Part shown: positions 34,494-46,014 of the stretch, piece by piece | Layout: every line of letters starts with the position of its first letter | How positions within the stretch are numbered: position 1 is the first letter of the stretch | Assembly (NCBI GenBank): GCA_036346275.1 | Contig: CM070725.1 | Location: 16,296,216-16,360,215 of the forward strand | DNA: 64,000 nt | Origin: Otatea glauca | Lineage: Eukaryota > Streptophyta > Magnoliopsida > Poales > Poaceae | Direction: 5' to 3' | Program-made: the position numbers and the translations under genes | The notes under the pieces: model-generated | Databases searched by the model: none | What the model saw: the letters and a program-made list of their open reading frames with translations, nothing else | Told to the model about the DNA's origin: nothing

Positions 34494-35714
34494 CATGCAT
34501 GCTATCATCAAGGTTATCTAAAAATATCAACAAAACAAGGGTGAGTTCAAGACTCAACAAGTATAAGATAAAACAATTAATATGAAAGAAAATGATATAC
34601 ATCCACTTCTTTATATCGTTCTCCTCAATAATGTTGGGTGAAGTTGCTGAACCAAACCTTCCTGATGCAAATGCTGGCGAAAATGATGCCATGGTGTCAG
34701 AACACATCTTAGACCGGCGCATCATCAAGAAAGGCAGCAAATTTATCAATCAACTCAAGGCCAATGGTCAGGTGCGTCTCCATCCTCAGCCACCTGGGAG
34801 AACTCTAATGAACTTCGTCAAAGTTTTTCTAGACGTGCCGGCCGCCCTCACGGAGGGAGGGATGTCAGGTGGCTGTACCTGTGCCGGTGGTACCGACGCC
34901 AAGAAGTCTGAAGGCGCGGAAAGAAGAACAGGAAAGGCGGGCCAGGAAGCCGAACGCGAAGCACCGGCCAGGAGTGGGCTAAGTAAAGTTCAGGCCTATC
35001 AGGCTCTGTGCCTGCAGAGACAATTAATGGGTTTGTTCAAGGAGCTGCAGCTTTTTTACAAAATTACTTTTTTTTGTTTCATAGTTTTTTAATGAGAGAT
35101 CGTTTTTCAAATATCTAATTTTTTTCTACAATAAGATTCCAAAGCATATCCTAGCTTTTGGCTTTTCATTTTAATTTGCTAGTTATATGTGACTTCTAAC
35201 TTATGCTAAATGTCGTTTAAAAACTGACACCGTTTGGAGGACTTACTGGTTTTAAACCCCGAGAGCTTATAAGTACCGGAGGAGACGATAGAAGATGTGT
35301 GGAAAAATATTGTACTCAGAACTACTTCCCTAATTCAATTGTATCGCGTCCCATCTGTGCAAAACTACTTCTCTGCTAATTCAATTCTTTCCCGTCGCCA
35401 TCTCAGCATCTCCTTCCTCGAGTCTATTTCTCCCCATCCCTCCCTTTTTCTACCGTTGGTTCTATCGTGTCATAACAAAACTTCATAGGACGATATGCAT
35501 GGAAAAAAAGGTCGGTAAGAATTAAACTACCCTTTCCTTTTCCAAATTAATGTAGCGCATATATTTTATCAGCCTTGTTGCACAATGTATAGGGCGTGTG
35601 TGAGGGTTTTTTTTTCCTCAATTTTGCAACCAATTGTTTTTACGTATGTCTTGTTGCACGTATATTTTATTTGCACACACAATAACCATGTTTTCTCTCA
35701 TTTCCAATATTTAT
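34494..35714. other. Unassigned interval with one unrecognised ORF
   Basis: The longest ORF (34592-35092, plus, 166 codons) includes a GC-richer stretch at 34840-34990 but has a hydrophobic, low-complexity tail read from T-rich DNA and no family motif. I do not call it a gene. The remainder is AT-rich with no terminus or repeat that I can define. Confidence 0.4.
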
Positions 35715-35942
35715 GGGCTGATTGGTTTGAGGTATGGGATGGTGATATATCTTAGTTCCGAAGCTAACTTACTTGTTTGATTTGAGAATTAGAATATGTT
35801 GGTTCATCACCATTTCATCCCTCATAAGCACAAGTTTAGTAAAAAATGACGGATTGTGTTATCCATCAAATTTTATGAGATGATCACACGATAGACGACC
35901 AATCCATCCTTAGATGAGATGATCCTTCAAATCAAACAATCC
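35715..35942 (+). mobile_element. Possible hAT-like MITE
   Basis: The left end GGGCTGATTGGTTTGAGG has an imperfect inverted partner at the right (reverse complement GGATTGTTTGATTTGAAGG). The interior is short, AT-rich and non-coding. I could not find a convincing 8-bp target duplication, so this is tentative. Confidence 0.35.
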
Positions 35943-36021
35943 TTTAGGGTCCTTTGACCATGTGATATTCTAATGGTCGGGCATGAACAAATTTTCTCCA
36001 AACTCACTACCTTGAAAAAGG

Positions 36022-36475
36022 TCATCAGTGGCGGTTCATAACTGCCATCAGTGGCTGTTTTTGAACCGCCACAGATTTAGTGCCACTGATAATCGAGGAT
36101 TATCAGTGGCGGTTCTAGAACCGCCACAAATAACACTATCTGTGACCGTTTTTGGCTAGAACAGCCACTGATATTCAGGTATCAGTGGCGGTTCGAGCCA
36201 AAAACCGCCACTAATAATAGTCCTATCAGTGGCGGTTTTTTAATAGAACCGCCACTGATACTCAAATATCAGTAGCGGTTCTATCCCAAAAACCGCCACT
36301 GATACTTGGATGATTAGTGGCGGTTTTTGGCTCGAACTGCCACTGATAAAACTATCAGTGGCGGTTGTATATAAAACCGCCACTGGTAGGACTATTATTA
36401 GTGGCGGTTTTTTTGATAGAACCGTCACTGATATTACGTCAGTAGCGGTTTTTGGCTAAAACCGCCGCTGATAAT
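36022..36475. repeat. Left subterminal repeat array of the large CACTA
   Basis: More than a dozen copies of the motif TCAGTGGCGGTT or its complement AACCGCCACTGA, arranged as back-to-back pairs that can form long hairpins. In CACTA elements such motifs are the binding sites for the TNPA-type protein. The same motif fills the other end (58335-58735). Confidence 0.88.
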
Positions 36476-36499
36476 CCCACACGAAAATAAAAAGCGGCA

Positions 36500-38195
36500 T
36501 TTGTGGCTAGTCTCGGCGGCGCTAGCCATGCGATTTATGTACATTGTTGTTTGATTGGCATCACTAGTTCAAATGTAAGATTTATTAGCATAATCATTTT
36601 ATAAAAACTGTCACATACAAGAGAGATAAAAACTGGATGTTGGGCATAGAAGACTTGGAGATAACACAAAATAGCTAAGATTCTATCTACTTACTAATCA
36701 CTTGAAGGTTTTATGCAACTCTTTGGCAACTTCAAGGAACGAAAACCACTCAACTCTTCCATGTGCACATTGCCAAAATGAAATCAACCCACTACTAAGA
36801 AAAGGAGATACTCGAGAAAAGGGTGCGATAGAAGTTACGAATTTATGGAAAGAAACAATAAATAATCAATGACCAATGGATGAAAATAATATATCAGTAG
36901 CATAAGGGGTCAAATTAAAACTAGCTTCCCAAATTCTTTAGGCAACTCATCGAGGTCTAAAAGAAAAGAAATCACCATCTTCATGTCAAAAAAGAACCAA
37001 AGCTAACTTTGTGGGTGTTGGTAACAAACCAAGAAATGATCAACCCACTCTAAAAATGGAAGGTCTAGATATTTACAACATTAAGAAACTACTGTGATTG
37101 CAATTTACAACATTAAGAAACTCTGTGCTAGCAATCAAAGTAATGCATTTGCTAACAGTTTTATAGCACACATGCCCAAAATTGCATTCCTTTATATGAT
37201 AGTTTTCACATATTACCATATATACACCTGCAAATAAGCTATTTATTAAGGTATGACAATGACGCTAATGGAACAAGTAGCCAACATAACCCAGACTACG
37301 ATCCGGATCATATGTGCTAACATGGAATGGTCTTGCTCATGATCTGGATTATCCGTTGATTGATGTAAGGGGATACTAGCACGACTTCTATCAAGTTGAT
37401 ATTCTTAAAATGTACATTCATGTTATCACTCACTTCAATCAAAATTTCCTTTCTTAATGTTGTAAATTGTAATCACATCATACATCCCTTCAATGTAGAC
37501 TTGCCTTTTCTAAGCCACAGATGATGATTCAATTGTTTCACAGAAGACAATTTGAACTAATCAGGGGTAATAAATTATACTTTTACTTCAGCATAGAAAT
37601 TAGATAGGAATATGTTTTCCATAACATACCTCTGTGTGGAGTTTTGCCATGGGCATCCAATCCCCAGGACCACAGAGGTCAGATAACACTGTCGCAACAG
37701 ATGACACGACTTCCTTCTCTTCTGTTTGCAGGATGTGTTGGTTGTCCATCTCCCTGTCACCCCTTGATCTCATTTACGATCTATTATGCACAAACAAAAG
37801 AAGCCACTTGAGGTCAGATCAAACAAATATCTCACCATGTGTGGTAAAAATAACAATTTTGGTCTTTCAATGGACATAGCACCAAACAAACAGAATACGG
37901 TAAAAGTTTTCAAAATGGAAGATCCATAATTGCAAACAAGAACAAGAGATAGCAGACTTTACACCATACCATTTACTAATTTTAGTTCTTCATTTATACT
38001 GTTGTGCTATAGTGATAGGAGTAGCCTAGGTCATGCTTTTAATTTATTCTTTGGATAATCGGACTAAAAGAAACTTAGATGCAATTATATTTGCACATCG
38101 ACACGCATGAAGATGTGTCCACTCGGATATAAAAGATATTGTTCTTACTGAATTGCTTTTTCACGAGATTTGCGATAGCATGTAGATAATGCCAT
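36500..38195. other. CACTA interior, no recognised coding segment
   Basis: AT-rich DNA between the left subterminal array and the Ulp1 region. No ORF here shows a known motif. It is probably intronic or 3' sequence of the element's minus-strand genes, or decayed TNPA-type coding sequence. Confidence 0.4.
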
Positions 38196-38274
38196 ATTCT
38201 TGTGCCATGCATGTAATCATTGCATCATGGGTGTACCATGCATCATTCGGGAGTACGTCTTGGCTGCATCATTC

Positions 38275-38385
38275 GGGAGTACGTCTTGGTTGGATCGATC
38301 CATGTACCATGCATGTAATCGCTGCATCATGGGTGTTAGACTTTTTAACTTCGAAGCGGTGACTAAGAGCTTCCCTACATCTTGT
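38275..38385 (+). repeat. About 110-bp direct repeat shared with 40050-40160
   Basis: The block GGGAGTACGTCTTGGTTGGA... through GTGTTAGACTTTTTAACTT and GCGGTGAC occurs here and again at about 40050-40160. A shorter piece (GGGAGTACGTCTTGG) also precedes it at about 38250, so the segment has been duplicated more than once inside the CACTA element. Confidence 0.7.
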
Positions 38386-38560
38386 GCATGATTCTCAAGA
38401 CATGGATTGCTGGCAGGAATTGATGGCGCTTACCATAAAAGTTGAGTTTACAGAGCATAGACCTTGCCAAATTCGCATGATGTTTATCTTCATCGATGAC
38501 CATGACACTAAGCCCATTAGTAGTGCGTCCTTCTGTTCTTCGAGACATGAGTTTCTCCAT
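38380..38560 (-). pseudogene. Possible captured response-regulator receiver fragment
   Basis: The minus strand encodes SVMVIDEDKHHANLARSML followed by CKLNFY. This resembles the first beta strand, acidic pocket (here DED) and first helix of plant response-regulator receiver domains of the cytokinin/pseudo-response type. Homology stops after about 25-30 residues, and the phospho-acceptor Asp and rest of the fold are absent. CACTA elements often carry captured gene pieces, and the fragment lies inside the 36005-58749 element next to duplicated short segments. It could be a chance resemblance, as the match is short. Confidence 0.45.
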
Positions 38561-39229
38561 TCTAGAGTTATTCTAGTTTTTGAGATTTATTTTTGTGTGT
38601 GAAGCACTTGATCCTGATGAGCAATTGTTTGTAAGAAGAAACCAACATGATAAGCAAGAAAAGCATGATTCACTCAGAAAGTACATGCTACACTAGCACA
38701 ACCACTAAGAAAAGAAGTGGCATTGACAAAAGTACATGGTACACTCAGAAAGTATATTTAGAAGTGTCACTCGCATGTGTGTGTTCCTGAAGAAGACAAA
38801 AGTAGCTACACTACCACAACCACTGACAAAAGAAGTGACATTGGCAAAAGAAGGGGTTCCCATTTGAAAGGAACAAAGAGTTATTTACACTTTGTAATGA
38901 AACAGAATTGAAGTAAAAAGCCTAAACTAGTGGAGGTAAACTAGAAGCCTCACGGGTCTTGGAGGTTAAAGACACGTGATTTGAGACAATAGTATGGATG
39001 ATTTGGATCGTTGTTGTCTTCGTCATAAAACTCGCCATTTTGTTGATTATTTCCTTCATGATGAAGTAGGCGAGTGGCCTGAATGGCTTGGATTTGAAGG
39101 AAGCAGTCCTACCGTAGACAACTTGAGGTATTGTAAGTATAAAAAACAAAATTAAGAGAGAATATAGAAATTGAGTGGTGTGAATCAATGTGTCATGTCG
39201 GCATGGTGACCTCTACGTCATTGTCTTTT

Positions 39230-40526
39230 ATTGTGCATGATAAGATTTTGCGCATGTATTGGCACCTGAAGTACTCATATAAATTTGTTCCTTTCTTTGC
39301 TTGTGACTTTGCAAAAATCGAATGAACTAAGATGTCGTCGAAGGAGCTATTTACTATGAAATATGATATAAGAGTATTCCTTTCGTGCGTCTGGAAACTT
39401 CAGACGGATTGTAAGGGATTTGTGGTATGGGCGGTATCTCGAGCTCTTCGACAATATCTTTTGAGCGCCTCATTCACTAAATGTGTCATCTCTTCAAAGT
39501 CTTTTTAGGTTTATCCGGTGGATCCATGATCGACATCTTGCTCTTTTCGGATGAATTATTACGAGAATCCAATGGAAGCTACATACACATGCATGATGCA
39601 GTCATTAGTCCTTACATCGAGTAAATAACGAAATAAGCGAGTAATTTAACTAGCTAGTGAGCAACTTACTTAAAATTGTATGGCAAAAGTATAAACTCCT
39701 TGTCTTGTAGTTTAATCAAAACTTTATATCGTACTCCTCGACCTCCTTTGGTGCTCTTTTGATTTCATGTTGGCAAACCGTTCCGGGTCGAGGAATCCCA
39801 TCGCCCCTTGGTTCTTCGTACTTCAATCATCTCGTATCTATATAACGAATTAGTTAGACATGAAATTTATCGGTATTACGTGAATGTAGGCCAAGATTGA
39901 TATATTAGACACTTACGTGATCGACATCTCAAAAAGATATGTCGAGGCGTCGTGATAGAACAAGTTGTGCAAGTTATCGAATTCTATTAAGAAGTAGCCA
40001 TGGCCCTCATGGTGAAAATGTTCCTCACGGAAAATTGCGGTGATCATCTTTGGGAGTACGTCTTGGTTGGATCGATCTAAGTACCATGCATGTAATCATT
40101 GCATCATGGGTGTTAGACTTTTTAACTTGAGCGGTGACCAAGGGCTTCCTACCTCGAATTTCAATCTTTGTTGATATCTTGGTCATCGATTGCGCCTTGC
40201 CCTTACTTTTTGTCATACGACATCATACTCGGTCCTAGCCTCTTTGATCGGGCCGTCTGACTTGTCTAATGTGCCAATTTTGGGATCGGAGGTTGTAGGT
40301 TTGTCATTTGAAGTACCAGTGTTATAGGTTTCTGCTTTGGAGTACTAACAGTGGCCATCTTGATGGGATCCTCAATGCATTTCTTTTCTACCTCATTTTG
40401 CTTCTTCCTCGTTTCACTCTCAGTCTTTGGTGGCGGATGCGAGGATTGTACTACTGAGAGAGGATGGCCTTGCATGGTCCAAGGCGATGTCACGCTTGCG
40501 CCATTGGATGAATGAGTGGGCGGCAC
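39230..40526 (-). pseudogene. CACTA-encoded Ulp1-like (C48) protease, decayed
   Basis: Short minus-strand segments match, in order, the Ulp1-type cysteine protease domain carried by many grass CACTA and Mutator-like elements: a YFLIEFDNLHNLFYHD-like block at about 39990-39940, MGFLDPERF at about 39808-39780, LQDKEFILLPYNF at about 39716-39674, and a degraded KGTNLYEYFRCQYMRK at about 39280-39240 that aligns with the region of the active-site cysteine. A low-complexity Pro/Lys/Thr-rich stretch (40526-40266) precedes it, as is usual upstream of this domain. The segments sit in different frames separated by probable introns and frameshifts. In other proteins of the fold Ulp1 removes SUMO-like modifiers; its role in transposons is unknown. 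Confidence 0.65.
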
Positions 40527-40839
40527 TTCCTAGAGTAGTTATCTCATCATTGGCAGGTTTTCAAATCCGATCTCAAAGAAGCTGTGCAAATACCGTGTCC
40601 ACTTGACCTTTGCATAACTGGCGCTATCGGGTATTGTGCAGACACCCCTTCTTGGCACGGATAGACTACCCCGTAGCGGCACTGTACAAATATGTTCATC
40701 ACGGCACGTTGAGCCGACAGGTGTGGGGTCTGTATGTCGTCCACGGGATAATGGTTGTTGTCCGCTACGCCAATGGCGTGGGCGCAGCAAGCGCTGCGAC
40801 GGCTGTAGGATCGAGAAAAGCGTTGTGGGCTGCGATCGA

Positions 40840-41581
40840 CTCAAGGCTTGTTGTACTTGTCGTTCAACTTGTTCTTCAATGGTTGCCTCTCGGACCTTTT
40901 AGGCAAAATACCTCTAATTGCAATAGGAAGCATTTGTGTCATCATCACATGATAATCATGAGACTTCATGCGATTAACTTCAAATCTTTCATCGAGACCG
41001 GTTTCTTGATGCTTATGAGTGTCGGACGGAACTTTCACACCATGCAAGCATTTGCAAAGTGCATTCTCTCTTTCTTGAAAGAGTGTAGCAAGTGGGGAAG
41101 GTAAAGTCGCCCTTTCCGATGTCACGAGGATGTAGCTCACTCTGATTTTCATATCTTCGGGTCCTTCGTACCTTGATCATCCTTAGTTTTGCTAGGAATG
41201 TTGAGAAAAGACCAATCAAACTATCACATACATTTTCTCACGTGCATAGCGTCTATGCGATGTCGAACTTCTAAGTCCTTCCAATAGGGCATGTTCCAAA
41301 ATATCGATCTCTTCTTCCATGTGGTCTTCTCGATGCGAGACCTCGATGTATTATTACTATCTCCTTTCCAAGTCGACATTAATATCCTTAACCATATCAT
41401 ATACCTCTTCCCCACGACGAGGCCTTGGGGCTATACCATCCTCTTTTGTCCCGTCGAATTGTTTTTCATATTGCGATAGGGGTGATTCTGCAAGGAACCT
41501 ACGGTGATGCATGTACACGGTTTTCCTCGAGTTATTGAGCCACACACTAGCGGTTTCATCCATGTCTTGGGCATGCTTTGG
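40840..41581 (-). pseudogene. TNP2-type CACTA transposase, C-terminal segment
   Basis: Minus-strand segments continue the transposase that is interrupted at the retrotransposon's other end: WLNNSRKTVYMHHRRFL (about 41540-41490), APRPRRGEEVYDMVKDI (about 41430-41380), KKRSIFWNMPYWKDLEVRH (about 41320-41265), a segment with SELHPRDIGKGDFTFP (about 41140-41090), and MKSHDYHVMMTQMLPIAIRG (about 40970-40910). These are the usual landmarks of the Transposase_21 (TNP2) family in this order. Several frameshifts separate them. The junction at 41581/41587 is exactly the retrotransposon's target duplication, so the two halves were one gene before insertion. Confidence 0.85.
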
Positions 41582-41586
41582 CCCCT

Positions 41587-42465
41587 TGTCGGCGTTCGGG
41601 GCGCAGGCAAGTAAATTTGTAAGTCTAGGGGTCGCGTTCCACTCCTGAATGGTTAGACTCGTGAGTCCAAGATGTATCTTGGTTGGTGAAGGTCCCTACT
41701 CGATTCGTGTGTGGTGGTGTTGTATTACTCTTGAGTACAGATAGTGCACAAAGTTTTACAAGCGAGAATGCCAATGGCTTAGCGAGAGGGTTTGATAGCG
41801 CTCTCTCCCTTTCTTGTTCTTGCTCGTTGCCTCCTGAATCGTTTAGCCCCGCCTCCTTTTATCTGAAGGAAGGGGCGGGTTACATCGAGTTAGGAGGAAA
41901 GCGAGGTGACCTACGCTAGAGCTCGGTCCTTCGTCCCTGTGGATGAGTCGCCACCCGTCTTGCCCATCTTTGGGTTGGTAGCCTTGGTGGTCGGGAGGTT
42001 AGGTATTTCCGGAAGTAGCGTACTTGCCCTCTGTGATCCTTGCGAATCGGCGTCGAGTGCGTGGCGTTGGTGCTGCCTCGGGAGGGAGCGTCGCTCGTCT
42101 TTGACGTGGTCGTTGATGGGGTGGAAGCTTTGTCTTCTCTGATCACGGATCTTCTTGGGAAGGAGCCACCGCCCTTGTATAGTCGCTCGATTGACCTTAT
42201 CCAGAAGTGCGTGGCGGTAGGCGGTGAGGACGACACGCGGCACTCGGCGTTCACCACCTTGGTTTGGTTGGAGTCGGAGATCCGCCCGCCAAGAGTCGGG
42301 GTCGATTGTCTGGTCGGATTCGCTTCCCTGGCGGTCGGGAGCGGATGCCTTCGTGATCTCATGAGCGATTCGGTCGGCCGGGCGTGGCGCGGCTGTTGGT
42401 GGAGATATGCTTGAGGCACGGCTCGTCGCCGGCTGTTGGGGTATCCTTTTTATTAGTATTCGTCG
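41587..42465 (-). repeat. 3' LTR of the Tat element
   Basis: About 879 bp. It matches 55487-56369 throughout; the inner terminus reads CGACGAATAC instead of TGACGAATAC. The two LTRs differ mainly by single-base length changes in short homopolymers (for example near 41812, 41848 and 41873 against the other LTR). A purine-rich tract (TTGGGAGTTCGGGGCTAC on the minus strand, 42483-42466) adjoins it and is the likely PPT. Confidence 0.9.
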
Positions 42466-43359
42466 GTAGCCCCGAACTCCCAAGCGATTTGGCGGTCGGT
42501 TGGGGTTGAACTTGACGAAAGTGGTGGCGGGCACGTAGGTCGGTCCGGCCGATCCGGTTAGCGATTTCGTCGGTGTGCCGTTGGATCCGGCTACTGTATC
42601 GGAGTTTGGCCGGGGCATTTGAACCGCCGGGGCTTTACTTGCCTCGTTGCGCATGCCGAGCGTAGTTTACGCGCGCGCTGCTCGTCTTCTGGCGCCTCGG
42701 GTTTACGGTGAAGGATGCTTCGTTTTGGCACCGCATTTACTCGAGGCGCTTAGCCTCCTTCGTCCGGATATATATATCTCATGCGTGTGTAGCTTGCTTG
42801 AAGGGGCGAGCTTTTCTTTTGTTCTTTCAAATGGCTTGAGACATCCTCTAGTCTTTAGCCGGCGATGGCGTCACGGTAGAAGAAGAAGATCCTCTGGCGA
42901 GCTTTGAAATTTGAGTTCGACCAGCGATGGCGAGCTCGGGGAGGAAGAAGCTGCGCCCGCGTATACGTTCGTTGACGTTGCTCGAGGCCGTTCGAGGCTC
43001 GAGGTGGTATGGGGGCACTACGGGCGATGGCGCAAGGCGCCGACCGTGAGTTAGTGCGGCCGCGTCGATGTCGCTGAGCAGCAGCAGAGGCATCGGCGTG
43101 TTGCCAGCGGCCGTGGCGGTGTCCCGTCGACCGAGCAAGGGCCTACCAAACATGCCGTCGGTGCCACCGATGCGCACGGATGTTTGATAGGTTCTAGGCG
43201 TGGGTAGAGTCTGCCGTGGTGCAGCGTGGCCACTCTTGTATCTGTCAGATCTTGTGTGTAAAGTTGTGTAAAGTTTGAGCTGTTGGTCTATAATGAAATT
43301 TTCTTTTCTTTATGAAAATGTCTGCGATGAGTTTGCTTTAATTTTAATCGTTGTGGATG

Positions 43360-45118
43360 GTGCCTTGGTCGATGTGGCGACCGGATGCCTCTGTGAGGTT
43401 CGGGTGTCCGAGTGCCTTGGTCGGCGGGGACGGACCGGATGCCTCTGTGAGGTTCGGTGTCGAGTGCCTTGGTCGGCGGGACGACCGGATGCCTCTGTGA
43501 GGTTCGGGTGTCCGAGTGCTCGCTTAACGTCGTAGCTAGGACAGTGCCTTGGTCGGCGAGGACGGCCGGATGCCTCTGTGAGGTTCTAGTGTCCGATCGC
43601 TTGGTGGCGGGACGGCCGGATGCCTCTGTCGTGTGTCGAGTGCCTTGGTGGCGGGACGGCCGGATGCCTCTGTGAGGTCGGGTGTCAGAGTGCCTTGGTC
43701 GGCGGGACGGCCGGATGCCTCTGTGAGGTTACGGTGTCCGAGTGCCTTGGTCGGCGGGACGGCCGGATGCCTCTGTGAGGTTACGGTGTCCGAGTGCCTT
43801 GGTTGGCGGGACGACCGGATGCCTCTGTGAGGTTCGGGTGTCCGAGTGCCTTGGTCGGCGGGGCGGCCGGATGCCTCTGTGAGGTTCGGTGTCCGAGTGC
43901 CTTGGTCGGCGGGACGGCCGGATGCCTCTGTGAGGTTACGGTGTCGAAAGTGCCTTGGTTGGCGGGACGACCGGATGCCTCTCGTGAGGTTCGGTGTCCG
44001 AGTGCCCGTTAACGTCGTAGCTAGGCAGTGCCTTGGTGGCAGGGACGGCCGGATGCCTCTGTGAGGTTCGGATGTCCGAGTGCCTTGGTGGCGGGGCGGC
44101 CGGATGCCTCTGTGAGGTTGGTGTCCGAGTGCTCGCTTAACGTCGTAGCTAGAAACGGTGCCTTGGTCGGCAGGGACGGCCGGATGCCTCTGTGAGGTTC
44201 GGATGTCCGAGTGCCTTGGTGGCGGGGCGGCCGGATGCCTCTGTGAGGTTCGGTGTCCGAGTGCTCGCTTAACGTCGTAGCTAGACGGTGCCTTGGTGCG
44301 GCAGGGCGACCGGATGCCTGTGAGGTTGGTGTCCGAAAGTGCTCGTTTAACGTCGTAGCTAGACGGTGCCTTGGTCGGCGAGGACGGCCGGATGCCTCTG
44401 TGAGGTTCGGATGTCCGAGTGCCTTGGTGGCGGGGCGGCCGGATGCCTCTGTGAGGTTGGTGTCAGAGTGCTCGCTTAACGTCGTAGCTAGACGGTGCCT
44501 TGGTCGGCAAGGACGACCGGATGCCTCTGTGAGGTTCGGATGTCCGAGTGCCTTGGTGGCGGGACGACCGGATGCTCTGTGAGGTTACGGTGTCCGAGTG
44601 CCTTGGTCGGCGGGACGGCCGGATGCCTCTGTGAGGTTGGTGTCGAGTGCTCGCTTAACGTCGTAGCTAGACAATGCCTTGGTCGGCAAGGGCGACCGGA
44701 TGCCTCTGTGAGGTTCGGTGTCCGAGTGCTCGTTTAACGTCGTAGCTAGACGGTGCCTTGGTCGGCAAGGGCGACCGGATGCCTCTGTGAGGTTCGGTGT
44801 CCGAGTGCCTTGGTCGGCGGGACGGCCGGATGCCTCTGTGAGGTTCGGGTGTCCGAGTGCTCGCTTAACGTCGTAGCTAGACGTGAGTGCTCGTTACCGT
44901 CGTAGCCGGGCGTGAGTGCTCGTTTACCGTCGAGCTGGGCGTGAGTGCTCGTTCCGTCGTAGCTGGGCGTGAGTGCTCGCCACCGTCGTATCCGGGCGTG
45001 AGTGCTCGCCACCGTCGTGGCTGGGCGTGAGTGCTCGTTTACCGTCGTAGCCGGGCGTGAGTGCTCGCTACCGTCGTAGCTGGACGTGAGTGCTCGTTTA
45101 CCGTCGTAGGCCGGGCGT
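43360..45118 (+). repeat. Minisatellite in the 3' region of the Tat element
   Basis: From 43360 to about 44880, a unit of about 51-52 bp (core GTGCCTTGGTCGGCGGGACG, then GCCGGATGCCTCTGTGAGGT and a TTCGGTGTCCGA tail) is repeated in tandem. It is periodically extended by GTGCTCGCTTAACGTCGTAGC plus TAGACG, giving a higher-order pattern. From about 44880 to 45118 a second array uses a unit of about 30 bp (GTGAGTGCTCGTTTACCGTC and GTAGCCGGGC), clearly derived from that extension. In Tat/Ogre elements the hypervariable 3' untranslated region is known to generate tandem repeats that seed satellites. ORFs here are repeat artefacts. Confidence 0.95.
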
Positions 45119-46014
45119 GGGGCATCCTTCTCGAGTCCTCGTCGGGCGAGGGTAGTGCGAGAGGAATGGCGCCGTCTATCCCACATGTATACCCCATCCG
45201 CAGTGTGGGACTGAGAGGATGGCGCGCGCGTTTACTGCGTTGGTTTGAGCGCCGTGCTCGTGGAGCTAATAGCGGGTAGTCGAGTGGGTCTGGGAGGTCC
45301 GCCCAAGGGGACCCTTCCGAGCGGACGGTCCCGCAGTAGGGTGTCTGGCCCTTGTGGGGCGACCCATAAAAACCTTTCTACTCAATCCGTATGGACTCTA
45401 GGTCGTCGCCGACCCGAGCACGGTGGTGTCGCTCATTGATGAGCTCCGGGAGAGTGTGAAGTATGGTCTCGACGCGAGTAGAGGTGATTAGGCCGTCGGC
45501 CGACCTAACCGAGGGCCCACCGTGGGGCTCACCTCATACCGCCCCTTGCTCAAGTTTCTTTGGGCGGCTTTATACCCATCCGTGGGGTAGGCCTTTTGAA
45601 CCCACTCCTCGCTGGGCCTGGCGCGAGCCACAAAGCTTTGCCGTCTTGGGGCGCAGCGCCCGATGGGCTTCGCGCGCGCCGAGCAACTGTTCGGCCTAAA
45701 GCGAGACCGAGAGGTTACGGGACACGTTGTTCGGCGGCGTCTTTATGGCCCTTGACGCCGACAAGGCAGGATTAAAAGCGGAGTGGTATTGGAACAGGAG
45801 TTACGGTGGCGCGACAGACGAGGGTGGTTGCGACGCCGGCATTGAGGCGCTGCTTGGCGGCGTTCGTTCGTCCTCTATAATCGCCCGTTGGGTGCTTTCG
45901 AGTGGTCACGCTTTCTTGCACTCTCTGTCTCGCCTCGAAACAAGAAGAGCACCAGAGAGCTAAGGAAAGAGAACCCGACCTTTCTTTCTCACCTTCGATC
46001 GTCTCCCTGTGAAG

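Noticed and set aside
34592..35092. 166-codon plus-strand ORF
   Set aside because: The N- and C-terminal parts are low-complexity translations of T-rich DNA and the middle has no recognisable domain. Not enough to call a gene.
41906..42654. ORFs across the 3' LTR of the Tat element and its inner edge
   Set aside because: They mostly read LTR sequence, which is repeated at 55487-56369 with frame-changing indels. They are not protein genes.
43360..45118. Regularly spaced repeats reminiscent of a CRISPR array
   Set aside because: The units are contiguous tandem copies with no unique spacers, inside a plant retrotransposon. They are a minisatellite.
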